From: Gibbula magus
Lineage: Eukaryota; Mollusca; Gastropoda; Trochida; Trochidae
Assembly: GCA_936450465.1 (NCBI GenBank)
Contig: OW388291.1
Location: 77,137,936 to 77,201,935, forward strand
DNA: 64,000 nt
Direction of reading: 5' to 3'
In this document: positions 36,135 to 49,724 of the stretch, one piece after another
Numbering within the stretch: the stretch's first letter is position 1
Layout: each line of letters starts with the position of its first letter
Program-made: the position numbers and the translations under genes
The notes under the pieces: generated by a model
Told to the model about the DNA's origin: nothing
The model's database searches: none
Seen by the model: only the letters and a program-made list of their open reading frames with translations

Positions 36135-39100
36135 TAGGTAATAACAGTGGGTAGCAGGTTGGTTGCCTGATGCACATGCTGTACACGTGAGTATGGTTAG
36201 GTGAAACATGTAGCAGTTTGGTTGCCTGATGCACATGCTGCACACGTGAGTATGCTTAGGTGTAACATGTAGCAGGTCGGTTGACTGATGCACATGCTGT
36301 ACACGTGAGTATGCTAAGGTGAAACATGAAGCAGGTTGGTTGCCTGATGCACATGCTGTACACGTGAGTATGCCCAGGTGCAACATGTAGCAGTTTGGTT
36401 GCCTGATGCACATGCTGTACACGTGAGATTGCTTAGGTGTAACATGTAGCAGGTTGGTTGACTGATGCACATGCTGTACACGTGAGTATGCTTAGGTGTA
36501 ACATGTAGCAGTTTGGTTGCCTGATTCGCATGCTGTACACGTGAGTATGCTTAGGTGTAACATGTAGCAGTTTGGTTGCTTGATGCACATGCTGTACACA
36601 TGAATATGCTTAGGTGTAACATGTAGCAGGTTGGTTGACTGATGCACATGCTGTACACGTGAGTATGCTTAGGTGTAACATGTAGCAGGATGGTTGCCTG
36701 ATGCACATGCTGTACACGTGAATATGCTTAGGTGTAACATGTAGCAGGTTGATTGCCTGATGCACATGCTGTACACGTGAGATTTGCTTAAGTGTAACAT
36801 GTAGCAGTTTGGTTGCCTGATGCACATGCTGTACACGTGAGTATGCTTAGGTGTAACATGTAGCAAGTTGGTTGCCTGATGCACATGCTGTACACATGAA
36901 TATGCTTAGGTGTAACATGTAGCAGGTTGGTTGCCTGATGCACTTGCTGTACACATGAATATGCTTAGGTGTAACATGTAGCAGGTTGGTTGCCTGATGC
37001 ACATGCTGTACACGTGAGATTTGCTTAGGTGTAACATGTAGCAGTTTGGTTGCCTGATACACATGCTGTACACGTGAGTATGCTTAGGTGTAACATGTAG
37101 CAGTTTGGTTGCCTGATGCACATGCTGTACACGTGAGATTGCTTAGGTGTAACATGTAGCAGTTTGGTTGCCTGATGCACATGCTGTACACGTGAATATG
37201 CTTAGATGTGACATGTAGCAGGTTGGTTGCCTGATGCACATGCTGTACACATGAATATGCTTAGGTGTAACATGTAGCAGTTTGGTTGCCTGATGCACAT
37301 GCTGTACACATGAATACGCTTAGGTGTTACATGTAGCAGTTTGGTTGCCTGATGCACATGCTGTACACGTGAGATTGCTTAGGTGTAACATGTAGCAGGA
37401 TGGTTGCCTGATGCACATGCTCTACACATGAATATGCTTAGGTGTAACATGTAGCAGTTTGGTTGCCTGATGCACATGCTGTACACGTGAGATTGCTTAG
37501 GTGTACCATGTAGCAGGTTGGTTGCCTGATGCACATGCTGTACACATGAATATGCTTAGGTGTAACATGTAGCAGGTTGGTTGCCTGATGCACATGCTGT
37601 ACACGTGAGTATGCTTAGGTGTAACATGTAGAAGGTTGGTTGCCTGATGCACATGCTGTACACATGAATATGCTTAGGTGTAACATGTAGCAGGTTGGTT
37701 GCCTGATGCACGTGCTGTACACGTGAGTATGCTTAGGTGTAACATGTAGCAGGTTGGATGCCTGATGCACATGCTGTACAAGTGAGTATGCTTAGGTGTA
37801 ACACGTAACAGTTTGGTTCCCTAATGCACATGCTGTACACGTGAGATTGCTTAGGTGTAACATGTAGCAGGTTGGTTGCCTGATGCACATGCTGTACACG
37901 TGAGATTACTTAGGTGTAACATGTAGCAGGTTGGTTGCCTGGTGCACATGCTGTACACGTTAATATACTTAGGTGTAACATGTAGCAGTTTGGTTGCCTG
38001 ATGCACATGCTGTACACATGAATATGCTTAGGTGTAACATGTAGCAGTTTGGTTGCCTGATGCACATGCTGTACACATGAATACGCTTAGGTGTTACATG
38101 TAGCAGTTTGGTTGCCTGATGCACATGCTGTACACGTGAGATTGCTTAGGTGTAACATGTAGCAGGATGGTTGCCTGATGCACATGCTCTACACATGAAT
38201 ATGCTTAGGTGTAACATGTAGCAGTTTGGTTGCCTGATGCACATGCTGTACACGTGAGATTGCTTAGGTGTACCATGTAGCAGGTTGGTTGCCTGATGCA
38301 CATGCTGTACACATGAATATGCTTAGGTGTAACATGTAGCAGGTTGGTTGCCTGATGCACATGCTGTACACGTGAGTATGCTTAGGTGTAACATGTAGCA
38401 GGTTGGTTGCCTGATGCACATGCTGTACAAATGAATATGCTTAGGTGTAACATGTAGCAGGTTGGTTGCCTGATGCACATGCTGTACACGTGAGTATGCT
38501 TAGGTGTAACATGTAGCAGGTTGGATGCCTGATGCACATGCTGTACACGTTAATATACTTAGGTGTAACATGTAGCAGTTTGGTTGCCTGATGCACATGC
38601 TGTACACATGAATATGCTTAGGTGTCACATGTAGCAGGTTAGTTGCCTGATGCACATGCTGTACACATGAATATGCTTAGGTGTAACATGTAGCAGGTTG
38701 GTTGCCTGATGCACATGCTGTACACGTGAGATTTGCTTAGGTGTAACATGTAGCAGTTTGGTTGCCTGATACACATGCTGTACACGTGAGTATGCTTAGG
38801 TGTAACATGTAGCAGGTTGGTTGCCTGATGCACATGCTGTACAAGTGAGATTGCTTAATTAGGTGTAACATGTAGCAGGTTGGTTGCCTGATGCACATGC
38901 TGTACACGTGAGTATGCCTAGGTGCAACATGTAGCAGTTTGGTTGCCTGATGCACATGCTGTACACGTGAGTATGCCCAGGTGCAACATGTAGCAGTTTG
39001 GTTGCCTGATGCACATGCTGTACACGTGAGTATGCTTAGGTGTAACATGTAGCAGTTTGGTTGCCTGATTCGCATGCTGTACACGTGAGTATGCTTAGGT

Positions 39101-42100
39101 GTAACATGTAGCAGTTTGGTTGCTTGATGCACATGCTGTACACATGAATATGCTTAGGTGTAACATGTAGCAGGTTGGTTGCCTGATGCACATGCTGTAC
39201 ACGTGAGTATGCTTAGGTGTAACATGTAGCAGGATGGTTGCCTGATGCACATGCTGTACACGTGAATATGCTTAGGTGTAACATGTAGCAGGTTGATTGC
39301 CTGATGCACATGCTGTACACGTGAGATTTGCTTAAGTGTAACATGTAGCAGCTTGGTTGCCTGATGCACATGCTGTACACGTGAGTATGCTTAGGTGTAA
39401 CATGTAGCAAGTTGGTTGCCTGATGCACATGCTGTACACATGAATATGCTTAGGTGTAACATGTAGCAGGTTGGTTGCCTGATGCACATGCTGTACACAT
39501 GAATATGCTTAGGTGTAACATGTAGCAGGTTGGTTGCCTGATGCACATGCTGTACACGTGAGATTTGCTTAGGTGTAACATGTAGCAGTTTGGTTGCCTG
39601 ATACACATGCTGTACACGTGAGTATGCTTAGGTGTAACATGTAGCAGTTTGGTTGCCTGATGCACATGCTGTACACGTGAGATTGCTTAGGTGTAACATG
39701 TAGCAGTTTGGTTGCCTGATGCACATGCTGTACACGTGAATATGCTTAGATGTGACATGTAGCAGGTTGGTTGCCTGATGCACATGCTGTACACATGAAT
39801 ATGCTTAGGTGTAACATGTAGCAGTTTGGTTGCCTGATGCACATGCTGTACACATGAATACGCTTAGGTGTTACATGTAGCAGTTTGGTTGCCTGATGCA
39901 CATGCTGTACACGTGAGATTGCTTAGGTGTAACATGTAGCAGGATGGTTGCCTGATGCACATGCTCTACACATGAATATGCTTAGGTGTAACATGCAGCA
40001 GTTTGGTTGCCTGATGCACATGCTGTACACGTGAGATTGCTTAGGTGTACCATGTAGCAGGTTGGTTGCCTGATGCACATGCTGTACACATGAATATGCT
40101 TAGGTGTAACATGTAGCAGGTTGGTTGCCTGATGCACATGCTGTACACGTGAGTATGCTTAGGTGTAACATGTAGCAGGTTGGTTGCCTGATGCACATGC
40201 TGTACACATGAATATGCTTAGGTGTAACATGTAGCAGGTTGGTTGCCTGATGCACATGCTGTACACGTGAGTATGCTTAGGTGTAACATGTAGCAGGTTG
40301 GATGCCTGATGCACATGCTGTACAAGTGAGTATGCTTAGGTGTAACACGTAACAGTTTGGTTCCCTAATGCACATGCTGTACACGTGAGATTGCTTAGGT
40401 GTAACATGTAGCAGGTTGGTTGCCTGATGCACATGCTGTACACGTGAGATTACTTAGGTGTAACATGTAGCAGATCGGTTGCCTGGTGCACATGCTGTAC
40501 ACGTTAATATACTTAGGTGTAACATGTAGCAGTTTGGTTGCCTGATGCACATGCTGTACACATGAATATGCTTAGGTGTAACATGTAGCAGTTTGGTTGC
40601 CTGATGCACATGCTGTACACATGAATACGCTTAGGTGTTACATGTAGCAGTTTGGTTGCCTGATGCACATGCTGTACACGTGAGATTGCTAAGGTGTAAC
40701 ATGTAGCAGGATGGTTGCCTGATGCACATGCTCTACACATGAATATGCTTAGGTGTAACATGTAGCAGTTTGGTTGCCTGATGCACATGCTGTACACGTG
40801 AGATTGCTTAGGTGTACCATGTAGCAGGTTGGTTGCCTGATGCACATGCTGTACACGTGAGATTGCTAAGGTGTAACATGTAGCAGGATGGTTGCCTGAT
40901 GCACATGCTCTACACATGAATATGCTTAGGTGTAACATGTAGCAGTTTGGTTGCCTGATGCACATGCTGTACACGTGAGATTGCTTAGGTGTACCATGTA
41001 GCAGGTTGGTTGCCTGATGCACATGCTGTACACATGAATATGCTTAGGTGTAACATGTAGCAGGTTGGTTGCCTGATGCACATGCTGTACACGTGAGTAT
41101 GCTTAGGTGTAACATGTAGCAGGTTGGTTGCCTGATGCACATGCTGTACACATGAATATGCTTAGGTGTCACATGTAGCAGGTTAGTTGCCTGATGCACA
41201 TGCTGTACACATGAATATGCTTAGGTGTAACATGTAGCAGTTTGGTTGCCTGATACACATGCTGTACACGTGAGTATGCTTAGGTGTAACATGTAGCAGG
41301 TTGGTTGCCTGATGCACATGCTGTACAAGTGAGATTGCTTAGGTGTAACATGTAGCAGGTTGGTTGCCTGATGCACATGCTGTACACGTGAGTATGCCTA
41401 GGTGCAACATGTAGCAGTTTGGTTGCCTGATGCACATGCTGTACACGTGAGTATGCCCAGGTGCAACATGTAGCAGTTTGGTTGCCTGATGCACATGCTG
41501 TACACGTGAGTATGCTTAGGTGTAACATGTAGCAGTTTGGTTGCCTGATTCGCATGCTGTACACGTGAGTATGCTTAGGTGTAACATGTAGCAGTTTGGT
41601 TGCTTGATGCACATGCTGTACACATGAATATGCTTAGGTGTAACATGTAGCAGGTTGGTTGCCTGATGCACATGCTGTACACGTGAGTATGCTTAGGTGT
41701 AACATGTAGCAGGATGGTTGCCTGATGCACATGCTGTACACGTGAATATGCTTAGGTGTAACATGTAGCAGGTTGATTGCCTGATGCACATGCTGTACAC
41801 GTGAGATTTGCTTAAGTGTAACATGTAGCAGCTTGGTTGCCTGATGCACATGCTGTACACGTGAGTATGCTTAGGTGTAACATGTAGCAAGTTGGTTGCC
41901 TGATGCACATGCTGTACACATGAGTATGCTTAGGTGTAACATGTAGCAGGTTGGTTGCCTGATGCACATGCTGTACACATGAATATGCTTAGGTGTAACA
42001 TGTAGCAGGTTGGTTGCCTGATGCACATGCTGTACACGTGAGATTTGCTTAGGTGTAACATGTAGCAGTTTGGTTGCCTGATACACATGCTGTACACGTG

Positions 42101-44419
42101 AGTATGCTTAGGTGTAACATGTAGCAGTTTGGTTGCCTGATGCACATGCTGTACACGTGAGATTGCTTAGGTGTAACATGTAGCAGTTTGGTTGCCTGAT
42201 GCACATGCTGTACACGTGAATATGCTTAGATGTGACATGTAGCAGGTTGGTTGCCTGATGCACATGCTGTACACATGAATATGCTTAGGTGTAACATGTA
42301 GCAGTTTGGTTGCCTGATGCACATGCTGTACACATGAATACGCTTAGGTGTTACATGTAGCAGTTTGGTTGCCTGATGCACATGCTGTACACGTGAGATT
42401 GCTTAGGTGTAACATGTAGCAGGATGGTTGCCTGATGCACATGCTCCACACATGAATATGCTTAGGTGTAACATGTAGCAGTTTGGTTGCCTGATGCACA
42501 TGCTGTACACGTGAGATTGCTTAGGTGTACCATGTAGCAGGTTGGTTGCCTGATGCACATGCTGTACACATGAATATGCTTAGGTGTAACATGTAGCAGG
42601 TTGGTTGCCTGATGCACATGCTGTACACGTGAGTATGCTTAGGTGTAACATGTAGCAGGTTGGTTGCCTGATGCACATGCTGTACACATGAATATGCTTA
42701 GGTGTAACATGTAGCAGGTTGGTTGCCTGATGCACATGCTGTACACGTGAGTATGCTTAGGTGTAACATGTAGCAGGTTGGATGCCTGATGCACATGCTG
42801 TACAAGTGAGTATGCTTAGGTGTAACACGTAACAGTTTGGTTCCCTAATGCACATGCTGTACACGTGAGATTGCTTAGGTGTAACATGTAGCAGGTTGGT
42901 TGCCTGATGCACATGCTGTACACGTGAGATTACTTAGGTGTAACATGTAGCAGGTTGGTTGCCTGGTGCACATGCTGTACACGTTAATATACTTAGGTGT
43001 AACATGTAGCAGTTTGGTTGCCTGATGCACATGCTGTACACATGAATATGCTTAGGTGTAACATGTAGCAGTTTGGTTGCCTGATGCACATGCTGTACAC
43101 ATGAATACGCTTAGGTGTTACATGTAGCAGTTTGGTTGCCTGATGCACATGCTGTACACGTGAGATTGCTAAGGTGTAACATGTAGCAGGATGGTTGCCT
43201 GATGCACATGCTCTACACATGAATATGCTTAGGTGTAACATGTAGCAGTTTGGTTGCCTGATGCACATGCTGTACACGTGAGATTGCTTAGGTGTACCAT
43301 GTAGCAGGTTGGTTGCCTGATGCACATGCTGTACACATGAATATGCTTAGGTGTAACATGTAGCAGGTTGGTTGCCTGATGCACATGCTGTACACGTGAG
43401 TATGCTTAGGTGTAACATGTAGCAGGTTGGTTGCCTGATGCACATGCTGTACACATGAATATGCTTATGTGTAACATGTAGCAGGTAGGTTGCCTGATGC
43501 ACATGCTGTACACGTGAGTATGCTTAGGTGTAACATGTAGCAGGTTGGATGCCTGATGCACATGCTGTACAAGTGAGTATGCTTAGGTGTAACACGTAAC
43601 AGTTTGGTTCCCTAATGCACATGCTGTACACGTGAGATTGCTTAGGTGTAACATGTAGCAGGTTGGTTGCCTGATGCACATGCTGTACACGTGAGATTAC
43701 TTAGGTGTAACATGTAGCAGGTTGGTTGCCTGGTGCACATGCTGTACACGTTAATATACTTAGGTGTAACATGTAGCAGTTTGGTTGCCTGATGCACATG
43801 CTGTACACATGAATATGCTTAGGTGTAACATGTAGCAGTTTGGTTGCCTGATGCACATGCTGTACACATGAATACGCTTAGGTGTTACATGTAGCAGTTT
43901 GGTTGCCTGATGCACATGCTGTACACGTGAGATTGCTAAGGTGTAACATGTAGCAGGATGGTTGCCTGATGCACATGCTCTACACATGAATATGCTTAGG
44001 TGTAACATGTAGCAGTTTGGTTGCCTGATGCACATGCTGTACACGTGAGATTGCTTAGGTGTACCATGTAGCAGGTTGGTTGCCTGATGCACATGCTGTA
44101 CACGTGAGATTGCTAAGGTGTAACATGTAGCAGGATGGTTGCCTGATGCACATGCTCTACACATGAATATGCTTAGGTGTAACATGTAGCAGTTTGGTTG
44201 CCTGATGCACATGCTGTACACGTGAGTATGCTTAGGTGTAACATGTAGCAGGTTGGTTGACTGATGCACATGCTGTACACGTGAGTATGCTTAGGTGTAA
44301 CATGTAGCAGTTTGGTTGCCTGATGCACATGCTGTACACGTGAGATTGCTTAGGTGTAACATGTAGCAGGTTGGTTGCCTGATGCACATGCTGTACACGT
44401 GAGATTGCTTAGGTGTAAC

Positions 44420-44420
<1 letters not shown>
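36135..44420. repeat. 59-bp satellite, left array, with 767-bp and 2480-bp higher-order repeats
   Basis: About 140 tandem monomers of 59 bp (some 60). Each contains GCTTAGGTGTAACATGTAGC, GGTTGCCTGATGCACATGC and TGTACACGTGA or TGTACACATGA. Rare variants recur at fixed spacing: CTGATTCGCA at 36521, 39065 and 41545; TTCCCTAATG at 37817, 40361, 42841 and 43608. This shows higher-order units of about 2480 bp (42 monomers) and 767 bp (13 monomers). Minus-strand frames are partly open but look non-coding. Confidence 0.95.

Positions 44421-44423
<3 letters not shown>

Positions 44424-44454
<31 letters not shown>
44424..44454. repeat. (GA)n tract at the LINE 3' end
   Basis: About 15 GA dinucleotides separate the satellite from the retrotransposon 3' UTR. 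Read on the minus strand this is a (CT)n tail, so it is probably the element's own 3' microsatellite. Confidence 0.75.
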
Positions 44455-44456
<2 letters not shown>

Positions 44457-44585
44457 TTTATTTCCTCCAGTATTTACCGAAGATTACATATGGAAATACA
44501 TTACATTATATTACAAAATAGGCATGGATATAAACTTTTTGCATATTTACAGATTTATATACAGCAATAATGGACATCAAATGTA

Positions 44586-47110
44586 TTATGCATTGTAGCA
44601 GTTGACAAAGTGAGGTTTAAGTTCATATACGTACAGTGAAAAGCGTAACAAAATATGTTCCCATAATACTGAGTCAATTGTGTGATAAAAGTTAGTTTCT
44701 GCTCCAAACAGAAATGATAACATATCTTGTTCATCTTGCATTTCGAACATTACATAGGTTTCAACATCAAGTTTGTCAATTAGATAAGCAAAGAAAGTAT
44801 TTATTTGGTGTAATAAAGTTTCACAGTGGAGAAGTACATGCAAATCATAGTCAAACGTTTGTTTATTACAAAGAGTACACTCTCTTGATATTTTACCTCT
44901 TGATGATATTTTGACACAAAGTTGCAAGGGAGATTTATAATTTGGGTATTTATATGCTAGTTGCCATAGAATATGATAAGAGAGTCTCGTATGAATTGAT
45001 GCATAAAATGACATATTTGAACGATAGGAAGTTTGCGAACGCCACAATTGTTCTTCATAATTATGTACAGTAGTATTTACAATTTTTCTCCATACATCTT
45101 TCGGAGGAAATGTGCCTTGCGCAATATATTTGTTAACATGTGCACTTATATTATACTTTTTAGATGTTGATAAAAGATCATCACATATATTATTGGATTT
45201 AACTGTAGCTGTGATAGCAGCACAAAATATATGCTTTGCAAAGTTGTTACACCCAGTGTTACATAGTCGACCAAGAAATAGAAGCTTACATTTATCGATA
45301 TAACCTATAAGCGACCATAACCCCAGGTTTGCAATGGTAGATATTGAAGATGATCTTTTATCAAGACCTTGTACAAGTCGAGCAAAATACCTTTGTGTTT
45401 GCTCAAAAATGTCTGCTTGCTGGCCTTTGATATTTGCTAATACTTCACAGCCATAGAGGCTAGTTGTAAGAATCATTCGGAGCCATATTTTTACACACGT
45501 AAATGGATGAAGGCTAGAATCATTCAATCCAATAGATCTTAGAGAGTTTATATTCTGTCTTGCTTTCTGACAATACTTTTCACTTCTAGTTTTTGTGGAA
45601 AGGTTACATGTACATAGTACACCTCCATAGACTGTTGATTCTGATGAGGGGATTGGGATGTCACCAAGTTTACAATGAAAATTAGTATCATAGCCTTTTC
45701 TTTTGCTAAAAACGATAATGGTACTTTTTGATGGGTTATATGTTAAACGCCATTTGCAGGCGTATGAAGAGACAATATCAAGTGATGCTTGTAGGCTATT
45801 AGATGATGTACTGACTAGTGTAGTATCATCAGCAAGCAAGACAGACGGAACGTCCATATCAAATACATTTATACCACAGTTAGCTTGTCTTAAAGATGTT
45901 ATTAGGCCATTAATAAAAATGAGAAAGAACCAAGAGGATATAACTCTTCCTTGCCCTACACCTTGTTTGACTAGATAGGTTTCTGACCTCTCCCCCTGGT
46001 ATGCGACAAAAGATTGGCTATTTGTATAACAATGATGTAATAGTTTCCAGACATTACCTCTGATACCAAGTTCATAAAGTTTGTAGAATAGACCATCGTG
46101 CCATATTCTATCGAAAGCTTTTGCGTTGTCTAGAAAGGCTGCAAACACAGGGGAATCTCTATGATTATAATACTGAATACTTTCCATGAGAGTAAACACA
46201 GACATAATTGCTCCGTGTTCTTTACGAAATCCAAATTGTAGCATATCAGGGAATTCAGGATTTGTTTCAAGTAATTTATTTTCAATCCGTCTCAGCAACA
46301 GTTTTTCAAATAATTTGCCGAGGCAAGATGTTAAGGTGATACCCCTATAGTTTCGTGGGTCAGTTTTATCATTCTTACCCTTGTAAATTGATATTACCAT
46401 TCCAAGTCTGTGGTCATATGGAACATACTGAGATTCAATCATGTGGTTGAAGAGCTTACAAATATGATTAATGCATACATCGCCTGCATATATAATATGC
46501 TCGTTGGTAATTTTGTCAGGACCAGGGGATTTGTTTTTGCTGAGAGACTTAAAAACATCCTTCACCTCATGAAATAGAAAGTTTCTCTCTAGATCATCAT
46601 CGTAGTCCTCACTGCTGTTATTAATATCCCGAACTAATTTAGATATATGGTTTTTGAAGTGAACATCAAATGCTTCTGATTCATGTGGTTGAGCTAGGTC
46701 AGCATAGTATTTGCCCCATATTTTACATACTTCCGATGGCGTTGAGCCGATTTCATCCCCGTAAACAAGTGTAGATGTATTTGTAACTACTGCTCGTTGC
46801 TTTCGAACAGTTTTGTAAAACGTATTTACGTCCAATTCAGCAGATATTTCTATTTCCTTTAACATTTCATGTTTATAAGATCGTTTTGATTTCCGGAGCA
46901 AACGTCGAAATTTTCGTTTTTCATATTTATAGGCCAAACGTTATTCAGAGTCATGTTCACGGGGTTTCCCGCTTCTAATCCATTCACGCCTAGCTACTCG
47001 CATTTCATAGTGAGCATCATTTAAGTTATTAGGTTTCCAAAAAGGTTTTAAATATGGTCTATAATTACTGCGAGGTATAGCATTAGTGGATGCATACAAT
47101 AAAGCAGAAC
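44586..47110 (-). pseudogene. LINE ORF2, reverse transcriptase part (one frameshift and one stop)
   Basis: From 47110 the frame reads through about 56 linker codons, meets TAA near 46940, then stays open to 44586 (about 780 codons). Motifs: SKNKSPGPDKIT, NYRGITLTSCLGKLFE, motif A AAFLDNAKAFDRIWHD, motif B QGVGQGRVISSWFFLIFING, motif C VLLADDTTLV and motif D NPSKSTIIVFSK. The catalytic Asp residues are present. The C-terminus has a Cys/His cluster (CTLCNK.., LHVLLHC), common in ORF2 tails. Function needs both breaks to be absent, so this copy is probably inactive, unless they are assembly errors. Confidence 0.85.
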
Positions 47111-48085
47111 TTATCTAACGTTGTAGTGGTCTATACTATTTTGCTGACTGAAATCTAACTGAGAAGCATTCTGAGAAGACAAGAAGTCCTCTAGTAATTT
47201 TTGATAAGAGTTGATATCATTTTCATTAGCTAGTTTCCACTTAGGAATGCCAATTGACACATTCTTAAAGGTTTCCTTCACTGGAATACTTATGGATACA
47301 GAGCAAGGTAGGTGATCCGATACACTAAAAGGACAAGTGTCATCTATCGTTGCACTAGAAACAGATCTGCTTAGGCATGATGGTATAAGTATGTAATCAA
47401 TCATACTTTTTAGCAGATTATATTTCGACCTACACGTATATCCCACTGAGGATGTAGGTAGTATTTTAAGTGCATTAACAAGATCTCTGTCTAATAGATC
47501 AGCCTTCACGATCTTGTCTCTGTGAGATAGCTGGCGCTTACATATGTCAGAGTTTAGATCGCCTAGAATAAAAGTTAAACCCCTTTCAGATAAGTAGTCA
47601 TACAAATCTAACAACTCGCATAGAGCACTACAGTAAGTTGCATGCAATACATTAGTTGACGGTAGCCGACAAGCAATGACATAAACATCACAATAGTTAC
47701 ACTTGCTAAGTTTGATAGCTATGACATAATCAGAGTTGACAACAATACTCTCCGCTTTCCATGTAGAGTTTGAATTAACTAAGAGTGCCAGGCCGTGTGA
47801 ACCACGTGGGCACGAGGGGTCTGCTTTTACACAATTATAAGTAACTGTTTTTAAATCACAGAAAGCATTCAAATAATGCAGGTTACCTGTTGTAAGCCAG
47901 TGTTCTTGAATAGCAACAACGTCAACATATTGTAATAGTGTCTGATTAATGTAATCACCTCCATGAACTAATCCACGTACATTCCATGTTAACACAGAGA
48001 GAGTCATTATAGATACACAGTAGAACAATAGTGTACAGACCCGAACAGTGATCGTGTCCATCATGTTAATAGTTGTCATTCCCAT
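47111..48085 (-). CDS. LINE ORF2, apurinic-type endonuclease part
   Basis: 324 codons from ATG at 48085, overlapping the end of ORF1. Endonuclease motifs occur in order: LSVLTWNVRGL (metal-binding Asn), VVAIQEHWL (Glu), SHGLALLV, FILGDLNSD (Asp/Asn) and VSDHLPCSVSI (Asp-His). It nicks target DNA to prime reverse transcription. The frame ends at a TAG/TAA-rich point at 47111, after which the polypeptide continues in another frame toward the reverse transcriptase, so a one-base shift has split ORF2. Confidence 0.85.
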   Translation of the reverse strand: MGMTTINMMDTITVRVCTLLFYCVSIMTLSVLTWNVRGLVHGGDYINQTLLQYVDVVAIQEHWLTTGNLHYLNAFCDLKTVTYNCVKADPSCPRGSHGLALLVNSNSTWKAESIVVNSDYVIAIKLSKCNYCDVYVIACRLPSTNVLHATYCSALCELLDLYDYLSERGLTFILGDLNSDICKRQLSHRDKIVKADLLDRDLVNALKILPTSSVGYTCRSKYNLLKSMIDYILIPSCLSRSVSSATIDDTCPFSVSDHLPCSVSISIPVKETFKNVSIGIPKWKLANENDINSYQKLLEDFLSSQNASQLDFSQQNSIDHYNVR

Positions 48086-49724
48086 CGTTATGTGACCTGC
48101 TTTTGGGGATATAGTCTCTAGCTCTTATTCCAGGTGGCCAAAAGTCTCTGTTATCGGAGACATAGTCATCATAATCGTCAAGATCGAGATTAACTTGGAC
48201 GGTGTAGGTATCACGATAGTTAAAGCGAACATTTTTCTTCATTAGTCTAACAAAAGTCACACGTACATTTTGATCGTGAGCATATTCATGAATAAGTTCT
48301 TTTACAGAATCAAAATGTTCCTCCGCACTGACATTGTATAGAACAAGACGTTTTGTTTTAACTCTGGGAACGCCCTGAAGAGCATGATACTTCTTAGATA
48401 GTGATCTAATAGGGTGTTTAGTATCATGTTTTACCTTATTCTCACATTTGTCGTTTGTGTTGTCTCTGTCAGAGTCGGTGGCCTTTCTCGTTGATTGGTG
48501 ATTGGCTTGTTTCCATGAATCAGTCTCGTCCTTGCGATGTAGATCCAAGGAAGGGAAGTCGCTGTCGTAGTTGTCTATTTCGAGGACGATGGAGTTGTTA
48601 TCGTCCTGTGGTGGATGCACAGTTTTATCTTTCATCTGACTGGTTATAACTTGGATATGACGAGGTTCACACGAAGTTGTGATTTCTGTCTCTGATGATG
48701 ATGCTGTCGTGGTCTCGGGTGTTCTTGTAGTTTTCTGCGTTGTTGTCGTTGACGCTTCTACTGCTATTGATGGGATTGCATTAGAGTCACTGTAGAGAGA
48801 TCTTCCTTTTGTTTTATCATTGCAATTCTTCACCTGGCTTGAAAGACTTGCTAGTTTTGAGTCAATTGTCCTTAGTTTGTCATCAACTGAGTAACTTGAT
48901 TTCAGTAGTTCGTTTTCAATATGTAGGATATGATCACGACACGATTTGTTTTCTTGACTTGATAGTTTCAGTTCCGCTCTTAGTTCAGACCTTCTTTCCT
49001 CAGAATCACTGAGCCTCGTTTGTAAATTTGATATCGTTGTATCCTTCTCCTGTATGGTCTCATTTAAGCGTTTAATATGACTTGAAAACCTGCTTTCAAG
49101 ATGTTGTAGTCGTTCTTCAAGCTTTCCTTGGCCTTGAGATATGATTTGCTTTAGCTGAACAATGTGACTCAGTATAGAACACGTTGAGTCGATTGTCTCA
49201 CCTGATGCTCTGTCAGTAGCCGTAGATGTAACCTTGATTGGTGTGTTGACACTGCTGGCGTTGCTAAGCGACGATGGCGTACTTGATGTCGACATAGAGA
49301 GATGACGTACACTAGCTCTGCTGAGCACCTTGGTCTGTAGGACATGTTCCGGAATAGTCCCTTCAATAAAGTGATAAAGGTAGTAGACATCTTGAGCACA
49401 TTTGTATATGGCCGACGCTGTTGTTGATTGCGTATTTTTTCTTCTCACAAGTAATCCAGCAGGGAAGTTGAGACATGTCTGCTTTGCATAATCATACAGG
49501 CTTTCTCTTACGTGATTAATTTCCTTGATCTTGTGGTTGTAGATGTCTTGGATTGAGTCGATAAAGCTTTGTTTGTCTTTAGATCCAAGCTTGTCTTTTA
49601 TTTCCAGGTAGATTGATTTGTCAATCTCATCACTTGGCTGAGTGCTGTATATTTCTTCGTCGTTGTCATCAGCTTGGTCTGTTATTTCACATGCATTGTT
49701 CTCTGGATTCAAGGTGTCGTTCAT
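48066..49724 (-). CDS. LINE ORF1 protein
   Basis: 552 codons from ATG at 49724. The open frame extends further upstream, but no earlier ATG precedes it. Residues about 190-300 form a heptad-rich coiled coil (ERLQHLESRF, ISNLQTRLSDSEERRSELR), as in trimerising LINE ORF1 proteins. A Ser/Thr-rich linker follows. The C-terminal 90 residues (KRLVLYNVSAEEHFDSVKEL, RDTYTVQVNLDLDDYDDYV, FWPPGIRARDYIP) look like an RRM-like RNA-binding module (inferred). No CCHC knuckles are visible. It should coat element RNA. Confidence 0.8.
   Translation of the reverse strand: MNDTLNPENNACEITDQADDNDEEIYSTQPSDEIDKSIYLEIKDKLGSKDKQSFIDSIQDIYNHKIKEINHVRESLYDYAKQTCLNFPAGLLVRRKNTQSTTASAIYKCAQDVYYLYHFIEGTIPEHVLQTKVLSRASVRHLSMSTSSTPSSLSNASSVNTPIKVTSTATDRASGETIDSTCSILSHIVQLKQIISQGQGKLEERLQHLESRFSSHIKRLNETIQEKDTTISNLQTRLSDSEERRSELRAELKLSSQENKSCRDHILHIENELLKSSYSVDDKLRTIDSKLASLSSQVKNCNDKTKGRSLYSDSNAIPSIAVEASTTTTQKTTRTPETTTASSSETEITTSCEPRHIQVITSQMKDKTVHPPQDDNNSIVLEIDNYDSDFPSLDLHRKDETDSWKQANHQSTRKATDSDRDNTNDKCENKVKHDTKHPIRSLSKKYHALQGVPRVKTKRLVLYNVSAEEHFDSVKELIHEYAHDQNVRVTFVRLMKKNVRFNYRDTYTVQVNLDLDDYDDYVSDNRDFWPPGIRARDYIPKSRSHNDGNDNY

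Noticed and set aside
44714..45978. Plus-strand frames across the LINE
   Set aside because: Antisense shadows of the reverse transcriptase.
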